Positions 56,447-64,000 of a stretch of 64,000 nt of DNA are shown piece after piece. The notes beneath the pieces were generated by a model. The model was given only the letters and a program-made list of their open reading frames with translations. It was not told where the DNA came from and ran no database searches. Source of the stretch: Prunus persica (lineage: Eukaryota; Streptophyta; Magnoliopsida; Rosales; Rosaceae); the NCBI RefSeq assembly GCF_000346465.2, contig NC_034011.1:9659019-9723018 (forward strand), given 5' to 3'. A program made the translations under genes and the position numbers. How positions within the stretch are numbered: the first letter of the stretch is position 1; the number at the start of each line of letters is the position of its first letter.

Positions 56447-58206
56447 CTTAAGATGTCTCTCCAAGCATAGTAGACTTTCTTTTGTGGACTTCATTCGTGA
56501 GTACCTTGGAATATTGTGGCGTGGCCTAGATTTGCCTTAGTAAACTTTATTTGTGCTTACCCTTCGAGTTATATTGGGGTATAAAAAAATAAACTCCAAA
56601 CTTACTAATGATATGATAAATCATTTCTTGGTATTCTTTAATTTTTTTGTTTTTTTGTTTTTAAAAATAAGAAAGATAAAAAAAAGTCTATTTGTGTTCC
56701 ATAAAAATAGGACCTTGTTTTGCTTTTATTTTTTATGTTAATTTTTTATGAAAAAGTATGCATTATCCTTATTTAATCAATACTTTCAATTCTTACTATT
56801 TTGATTAACTAAGGGAATAATTTTTGGTCAAGGGACTTCTAACTTAAGTGGTTAAAAACATTTACTCCTGTACTCGAGCTCCAAGGTTTAATTCCCCACC
56901 CCCATCCAAATATCGCTTGCATAAAAAATAAAAATAAAGGACTTTTATTTTTTGTATTTCGAATGTTTTACCATTTTATGCATGCATGTTCAATTCCCCC
57001 CACCCGTAATTTCCCAATATCGCTTGTATAAAAAAAAATAATAACTTTTTTGTTGTTGTTGGTATTTTGAATGTGGCAAACCATTTCTTAACTAGCCAGG
57101 AGACATCAAATAATTTTAGTCAAATATTGGTTCCCTCTTCCTCTAAATAATTCAATCTCATTAAAATAAAAATAAAAGTATTCAAATGTCCAAACTAAAA
57201 AGAGTTAACACTAACACTTTTTGAGATTTATTTACAAATTTATGGGATTTCACCGACACTCTCTGAGGTTTCAAATTGATTTTTTCTTCTTTCCTTTTTC
57301 TGGGTATTATGGAGACCCCAAAAAGTCTAAAAGAACAGATAAAAGGGCATATCCACCAAAGCTAATTCAAATTTTGGTTAAATTTGATTTCAAGTGACAC
57401 AAAAAATATTTATTAGTTGGGTCACTATAATTGAATGCGACTCTATCAATATTTTTTAGTTGAGTTATTTATAAAATTCTTTGAGATTTCAGAAATTATA
57501 CTAACAACTCTTAATGTTTCAAAATAATTTCACAAAACCGATTTCATTAGTTTTCCACTTAAAAAATTGTTGATATAAAAATAAAAAAATTTCTCCAAGT
57601 GTGTCAGTGTTCTTTTGGGACCTTTTGCAAATGATCCACTAGTTTAGTGGTTTGGAGTAATTGCTTATCCATAAAAGATTTTGAGTTTGAATTCTAGTAT
57701 TCGTGTAGTGTGTTTAAGTTTAGTATACTATTGCTCATTTTAATAAAAAAAAAAGGTCACAAATTTAAATAAAAACAAAGTAAAAAAAGGATACTTATTA
57801 GTGAGTGGGCTGCGAAGTGACGTGTGCTCATTAATGACTATTAACAACAGAAGCAGACAAAATAGAAAACAGATATAATCCACAAATTAATCAAATAATT
57901 GTAGTAAAAAAGAGAGAGGGGAGAGAGAGAGAGAGAGAGTGACAATACAATTTACAAAGAAAGGAGGAGATGCCAAAAGCAAGCGTCAGCACCTATAAAG
58001 CGTAATTTATTAATTATTAATAATATTCTAGAAAAAGCGTCACGCACTTCAAGGTCGTTGCAACCAACAAAACAACGAAAAACCCAAATCATAATCACTA
58101 TATATATATATATATATATATACACTTGGCTTCCTTCTCTCTCAATCTTACCATTTTAGTTTTAGAAACCAAATAGCTTCCTTGTTGCTTGGTCTACCGA
58201 ATTCCA
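56447..58206. other. intergenic; promoter and 5' leader of the aminotransferase gene
   Basis: A GA microsatellite at about 57911-57940 and a TA run at about 58100-58121 precede the ATG at 58207. The TA run may serve as TATA region, with the leader at about 58125-58206. GA-rich tracts near plant promoters often bind BPC-type factors; that is inference. No other gene is seen. Confidence 0.45.
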
Positions 58207-60207
58207 ATGGCGCTTTCCAGAAAACTTTTTCAGCACCGGAGCTCCGTATCCTTCTTCGGAGCCCGATCCATGTCGTGGTGGAGGAGCGTGGAGCCAGCTC
58301 CAAAGGATCCGATTCTCGGCGTCACAGAGGCCTTCCTCGCCGATCCAAGTCCCGACAAAATCAATGTTGGAGTTGTGAGTATCTGCTCTGCCTTTGATCT
58401 AACATTACCTTCTGAATCATGAGCTTTAAGCTTTTGAAAATATTGTATTCTTTTGGATCATCATTTCTGTTTTATTTTCCTTCTTCATCCACCCGACGAG
58501 TTAGCTACACAGTATGGAGTGGAAGTGTTCAGTTTTATTTTAATTATGTTTTTCTTCTCTCTTCTTGTCCTGGAAATTGAGTAATTTTTTGGTATGAAAC
58601 CGGACCTGGAAATGAATAAAACAGTAACTTTCTCGGAAGCCAAACAGCAACCAAATCAAGGGGAAAAGGAAAAGCTGAGAATAATTTTCTTTTTCTTTTT
58701 TTAAAATTTTAAAATGTCTCATTTCTGTTTTTTTTATAAATATTTGGTGCTTCGTTGGCGAGCTTTTGTTGGCTTCCAAAGGACAAAAATGTTCTAATTG
58801 AATGTTTTTGTAGTAATTTTTATTCTGACGCATTTTTTGTAGTACTTTAACAATAGCTAAACAGTTATGAATATGTGCTTGATTTTTTTTTTTTAATACA
58901 TATTTATTTTCGAATTTATGGATTAAAGGGTGCGTACCGAGATGATAAGGGCAAGCCAGTTGTTCTCGAATGCGTCAGAGAAGCAGAGCGGAGAATTGCG
59001 GGAAACTTGAACATGTAAGTGGGTATATTTTCTGAAGTTTAGAACCACTTTTGTTATTAATTGATTGATTGCTTTCCTTATATGCATCATCTCATTTTAG
59101 ATTTTGCATTTTTGTAATGGGAGCTGTGACATGTGGCTTTTTTTTCTTTTTTTGTTTTTGTCTTGGAGAATGCTAATAGTGTTTTACAACTTGCTACTTT
59201 TGCAGTGGTCCCTTTAAGTTAGCTTTTATATTGCCCAATGCCCACTACGGCCACAAACATATCCTTGGTTCTTTTGTCACACCTACTCTGGAGTCATGAT
59301 ACTGCTCGTACGCTTGAGAATATTTTTCTTTTTCGCTATTTGCATTTGGATATAGATTCTTAACTTTATTCTGTCTTGATCGTTCGAGTAGATTTATTTA
59401 TTTTTGGGGAGTGGTGGGGCTTTTATAGTTTTGGGTATTTGATATAGTGGAAATTGGGCTAGCAATTGGCAACTTTAGAACCATATTGTACTCTCCACGC
59501 TGGGACTTATTGTCTTGATAGCCAGGTCGTGGTGAAGGGTAATCTTTATCTGTTGTTGTAACCGTGACTCTGCAATTTGAGTTTCCTAATGTTGAGTTTG
59601 ATGCTTTATAATTGGAATTGGATTGAGTTTGTAGGATGTTAGGATTATGTTAGCAGCAGTGAAGGTTTATGTATTCATTTTCAGTTGTGAGAGATGAAGG
59701 AAGAATGAGTAGATAGATTCCTTCAATCTCTCTTGTTCATAGACACTATAAACTACAACTCTTCTTATACTTCAAAAAAACCCATGCTAGATAAGTTAAT
59801 GCGGAAAATTTTGTGCAAACCGGCTACTAAGGACTGGAATATTGCATATGCATCTTTACAATTAGAACTAAAAACCAAACCTTCCACTGTATCATGTAAG
59901 TTCCCTTAGTTTCTTAATTTTTTCGTAGCACTAATGTATATAATTTACAATTGGTTTGTTCTTGCCAGGGAGTATCTTCCTATGGGAGGAAGTGTGAACA
60001 TGGTTGAAGAAACATTGAAGCTGGCCTATGGGGAGAATTCTGAGCTCATTAAAGATAAAAGGATAGCAGCAGTGCAAGCTCTCTCGGGGACAGGTGCATG
60101 CCGTCTTTTTGCAGATTTTCAAAAGCGTTTTTGTCCAGATTCTCAAATCTATATACCAGTGCCTACATGGGCCAAGTGAGCATTGCTTAGAACTTTTGAT
60201 TCTTAAG

Positions 60208-60265
<58 letters not shown>

Positions 60266-62719
60266 CATTTAAACGGCCAATGTGAACAATTTCTGATGCA
60301 AATGGTCTTCCAAAATAAAATTTCAACAGCCATCATAACATCTGGAGAGATGCTCATGTCCCTCAAAAGACTTTCCATTACTATCACCCACAGTCTAAGG
60401 GGTTGGACTTTGCAGGACTGGTTGACGACATAAAGGTATAGGACTCATTCTTACTTTCAATTTGATTGTTTTAATTATTTCAGCTACGTTCTTGTTTTAA
60501 AACAATTAATCTACCACATTAAGCTTTCCTTGTAGATATAATTTGTTTTTACTCTTTGCCCTCTACATTCTCTTCACTGACGCCCTGTTCCTTCCCCTGC
60601 AAACTGGGCATCAATGTTTTGTATAGAATGCTCCAAATGGCTCGTTCTTTCTACTTCATGCGTGTGCTCACAATCCTACTGGAGTGGATCCCTCAGAGGA
60701 ACAATGGAAAGAGATCTCAAAAAAGATTAAGGTAAATTTCGCAGAATATTTTCCTTATGTTTTTTCTTCTTTTACCCCTAATACCTTTCTTTACTCTTGG
60801 GTTGATTTGGATTTTGTGATTGGTTCAGGAAAAGGGCCATTTTCCTTTCTTTGACATGGCATATCAAGGTTTTGCTAGTGGTGACCCGGAGAGAGATGCG
60901 AAAGCCATCAGGATTTTTCTTGAGGATGGCCATCTACTTGGAATTGCCCAATCATATGCCAAAAATATGGGACTTTATGGCCAGAGAGTAGGATGTCTTA
61001 GGTAATTGTGTGTTGTTAAATACGGTTTCAATTTAATTTGGCACTTTTAATACTTCTGTTTAGTATTTCAGTCTTAATGAAAGTAGCAACTGCATGCTTC
61101 TTCTTGTTCTGTCTGTCATCTCTATAACCCTGGCTAAACATTAACTACATGTTCAATTGGCAATTCTGTAAAAAATGACATAAACGTAGGACATTATAGT
61201 AGTGTATACAACCTGTACATTTGATGCGTAAATGATTATACGCATTTTATGTTATCACCAATTGAAATATGAAACTATATGATTTATTCTCATGTATCAC
61301 TTTGCTCAATGCCAAACTGGTTTTATCAAGATCGCTGTACTGCATGCTTTATAAGTGTTTGAATACTCTTGTCTGGGCTTCAGCCTTCACCTGTTCATGC
61401 CTTTAACATTGTTATCTACATATGAAGGGGACATATGTTATATATGATAGGTGAGCATTCTGCATCTCTCAGGTACTGTAAGCTGCACTCATGGTGAATA
61501 TGACTTTTTATTTTTCCTCCTTTAAATGGTTGCGCCTAGTCTCATCTCATACCTTACTCCCTACTGGTCTTTAGGAAAATTTTGTAACATAGGGCTTATA
61601 TGTCAACTCCACTTATAAAGTAGACTAAGAAAGCGGAGGGTCTTTTGGTACATCTTTTATGCTGATGTTGCTCTCTATGTTTGCAGCGTGCTTTGTGAGG
61701 ATGAAAAACAGGCAGTGGCTGTAAAAAGCCAGTTGCAGATGCTTGCCAGACCCATGTATAGTAATCCACCTGTTCATGGAGCGCTTATAGTTTCAACGAT
61801 CCTTGGTGATCCAGGCTTGAAGAAGTTATGGCTCAAGGAAGTTAAGGTAATTCATCATTCCTTTGCTTCTTTCTTTAGTTAATCTTTTAAATCTCATTTT
61901 GAGCTGGATAGATATCCTTTCTCTTTACCATAAATACAAAGGCCTGACTTTTGTTTAATATTAATTATTTTTGGAAGGAGTTGTATCTTTGTTTCGTGAT
62001 CATCTGATGTTTATGTCCTTCGTCATTCTTCTCTCCAGGGCATGGCAGATCGCATCATTGGAATGCGAACTGCTCTACGAGAGAACCTTGAGAAACTTGG
62101 GTCCCCCTTATCATGGGAGCACATAACTAATCAGGTTTGTTAGATTCTTTCTAGTCCATCATCTATGAGGCACAGACAGGAGGCTTGGACACATGTCCAC
62201 ATAATAAATGGTTCCTCGAGGAAAAATTATATTCCTCAAAATAAGATTTTCTTTCTTAATGGAGAAAAGGACTTGGAAGTGTGCGAAATTGCCACTATTT
62301 GAACCTAAATGATTTCGTAATAGCAATGTTCAACTTCCATATTATAAAAATATTGTTTACTGTTATGTCCAAGCCCTAAATTCTTGGTATTTTCTTTGTT
62401 TGATAATGATCGAGAAGGTTAAACAAAACAATACAAACAATTTAGGGCCCTGGACATAACAGTCTTTTGGGGTATTTCATGTGTCAATGTTCATGTGTTT
62501 TTTACCTAGGGATCCTTGTCTGTGCTACGTAGTCTGTTAATTTGTATTGCTTGGCCGCGTTTGATCTCCACCTTGTTTTCTAGTCTATGTTATTTAAAAA
62601 TCTTGTTGATTCTTGCAAACAGATTGGTATGTTTTGCTATAGTGGAATGACACCTGAACAGGTTGATCGCTTGACAAATGAATTTCATATCTATATGACT
62701 CGCAATGGTCGAATAAGGT

Positions 62720-62762
<43 letters not shown>

Positions 62763-62900
62763 AACAATCATATGCGTGCTGCAGTCTCTAGTTCGATATG
62801 TCTCACGTATGGTATTTATATGCACAGTATGGCGGGTGTTACAACCGGTAATGTTGGATATTTGGCAAATGCTATACATGAAGTCACAAAATCAGCATAG
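58207..62900 (+). CDS. ASP1: mitochondrial aspartate aminotransferase, ten exons
   Basis: Exons: 58207-58374, 58929-59014, 59969-60175, 60330-60435, 60627-60731, 60829-61001, 61687-61846, 62039-62134, 62623-62717, 62828-62900. All junctions are GT-AG and in phase, giving 422 residues, the usual size. The enzyme (EC 2.6.1.1) exchanges amino groups between aspartate/2-oxoglutarate and oxaloacetate/glutamate, using pyridoxal phosphate, in the mitochondrial matrix. It supports the malate-aspartate shuttle. Residues 1-27 form an arginine/serine-rich presequence. NPTG is at about 205-208, the AYQGFASG tyrosine near 236, the cofactor lysine in [11 protein letters not shown] at about 269, and the substrate-binding arginine in [14 protein letters not shown] near the end. 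All key residues are present. Naming follows the Arabidopsis mitochondrial isoform. Confidence 0.95.
60209..60262 (+). repeat. CT microsatellite in aminotransferase intron 3
   Basis: About 26 CT units between the donor at 60176 and the acceptor at 60329. Antisense frames of repeated RE residues here are artefacts of the repeat. Confidence 0.95.
62718..62770 (+). repeat. CT/CA compound microsatellite at the intron 9 donor
   Basis: The exon 9 donor GT is followed at once by about 15 CT and then about 8 CA units, filling about half of a 110-base intron (62718-62827). Confidence 0.9.
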
Positions 62901-63721
62901 AGATCCAGTCATAGGTCACTTACTCCTCGACAGGATATACGAACTTTAGCAGATACTGATTTTCTTATCTTCTTCATCTCCTTATGATAGAGATAAGGAA
63001 GGAGCAATAAACTACAACCACCATTGATGCGCTCTTCTCAGTTCCTTCCTCCATTTTTTTATTGTACCGGAGGGGAGTTTTTATCTGGGTTACATATTAA
63101 GTCCTCTAATTCAAGAAGCACAAAATAAAGAGCGACATTTTATCGATATCATTTGTAGTCTGATTCCTGGATTTTGCCTTCACCAATAAATTAGGTCTGA
63201 AGCATTTTGTTGCATCAAAATATCATAAGGAATAAAGATTTATAAGCTATTTGCGTGCTTTTGTCAGCAAATTGACAAATTAATATATGAATGGTGGCTA
63301 ATCATTTCTCCAATACAAGTTAATTAATTTCCACCAAGCAGCTGTGTTACTACCAATTGCACAGATACCACCTCCAAACACTAGGCAAGAATATTGTATT
63401 GCATGATGCTCAAGCTCAAGCTCTAGCTCTGCGCTGTCAAACATACTTCGAGGCAGGACCACAACGAACACTAGATTTGAATGCATTATGCACTTGGTTT
63501 CCCTTAATCCTTGCAATCAAAACGATGCACAGATGCAGGAAGACGGTAATTTTCCGCTAAACTGGTATAGTAGACAGGATCAACCATTTCCAGGTTAAGC
63601 CAGAGAGCAGCAGATTAGGCTAAAATGCTGAGTGTGTTATATAAGACCACAAAGAGGCCCTCGTGTGCTTCACATCCATCCACTAGTACAAGAAATAATT
63701 CCTTGTTTCATGACTTTACAT
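62901..63721. other. 3' untranslated and intergenic region
   Basis: Candidate AATAAA signals for the aminotransferase lie near 63007 and 63231. From about 63298 the sequence is related to 55427-55690 and may be 3' untranslated sequence of the minus-strand gene ending at 63722. Confidence 0.45.
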
Positions 63722-63865
63722 TCAAGTACGAACTGGGTGTGGGAATCCAAGACCAGTCTGCTGCCGCATATGCTCCTGTATGAGCCTCTTGATCAGTTCC
63801 GGTGAAGCTCCATTTAACGGCAAATCAATTTTGGAGGCAGAGTTGGGGGAATAAGTAAATTGAAA
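63722..63865 (-). CDS. last coding exon of an unrecognised minus-strand gene (partial)
   Basis: The minus strand has an AG acceptor (TAAAAG) just before 63865, then 47 codons and TGA at 63724-63722. The peptide contains SKIDLPLNGASPELIKRLIQ and ends LGFPHPVRT. Codon use and composition look coding, and stops lie in frame just upstream of the acceptor, supporting an exon boundary. The upstream exons are beyond the right edge or in the last 135 bases. I do not recognise the protein. Confidence 0.4.
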   Translation of the reverse strand, partial: FQFTYSPNSASKIDLPLNGASPELIKRLIQEHMRQQTGLGFPHPVRT

Positions 63866-64000
63866 CTTTTAGTAGAATATGTGATTGCCAAGAAAAAACA
63901 ACTGAAAATTTTCATCTTAGATGCCCCTACTGTACTCTTTCCAGGTTATGCAACCATACCAAACCTAGGTAAATTTGAAGAAATTTCATATAACTCGAGA

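Noticed and set aside
59931..60387. Antisense frames with long arginine-glutamate repeats
   Set aside because: They are the reverse reading of the CT microsatellite in aminotransferase intron 3.
62587..62949. A 120-codon frame covering aminotransferase exon 9 and beyond
   Set aside because: It reads through the intron 9 microsatellite in the wrong frame; the spliced exon 9 to exon 10 reading gives the conserved C terminus.

Overview
This is plant nuclear DNA, almost certainly from a eudicot. The evidence is GT-AG introns, organelle-targeted pentatricopeptide-repeat (PPR) genes, Ty3/gypsy and Ty1/copia retrotransposons, a Helitron, MITEs and an endogenous caulimovirid. I cannot fix the species from the sequence. 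Most of the window is transposable element. Only three host genes look intact: a restorer-of-fertility-like PPR gene (37297-39189, +), a DYW-class PPR editing factor (50584-53049, -) and a ten-exon mitochondrial aspartate aminotransferase gene (58207-62900, +). The last coding exon of an unidentified gene lies at 63722-63865 (-).

Layout. 1-4310: the 5' part of a Ty3/gypsy element on the minus strand, with its 5' LTR ending at 4310 inside a second RFL-type PPR copy. The rest of that PPR copy (4311-5692) is a pseudogene near-identical to the intact gene at 37.3 kb. 6101-7572 and 15176-18560: one array of AT-rich units about 0.8-0.9 kb long, studded with short palindromes built on GTATAGCCG..CGGCTATAC. 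The array is split by a nearly complete endogenous caulimovirid (7573-15175, -) sitting in a TA microsatellite, and by a Mutator-type MITE (17161-17525).

18977-36499: a small secreted cysteine-rich (defensin-like) gene interrupted twice. A 1.1-kb TRIM-like LTR element (19063-20178, target duplication GTCGT) interrupts it first. A 16.15-kb Tat-type Ty3/gypsy element (20249-36398, target duplication CTTCA, 702-bp LTRs) interrupts it second. That big element has a decayed gag-pol on +, tandem repeats after integrase, a spliced antisense ORF on -, and two solo LTRs nested inside it (27403-29143 and 32136-34936), each with a perfect 5-bp target duplication.

37297-39189 is the intact RFL PPR gene. 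It is followed by a non-autonomous Helitron (39714-43640) carrying a receptor-kinase exon fragment, a 5'-truncated copia element (44355-47755) and a terminal-inverted-repeat element (about 47780-49031). 50270-50541 is a GSK3/shaggy-kinase pseudogene fragment just downstream of the DYW PPR gene. A solo LTR (53832-55421), a hAT-type MITE (55933-56438) and a 350-bp direct duplication (49838-50184 and 55803-56150) flank that PPR gene. The last 6 kb is the aminotransferase gene.

There is no operon-like cooperation here. The story is of nested insertions that have inactivated a PPR paralogue and a secreted-peptide gene while leaving the metabolic and editing-factor genes intact. Three runs of N (1298-1397, 3742-3898, 17190-17289) are assembly gaps. 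Identity counts are by eye, and no database search was possible.
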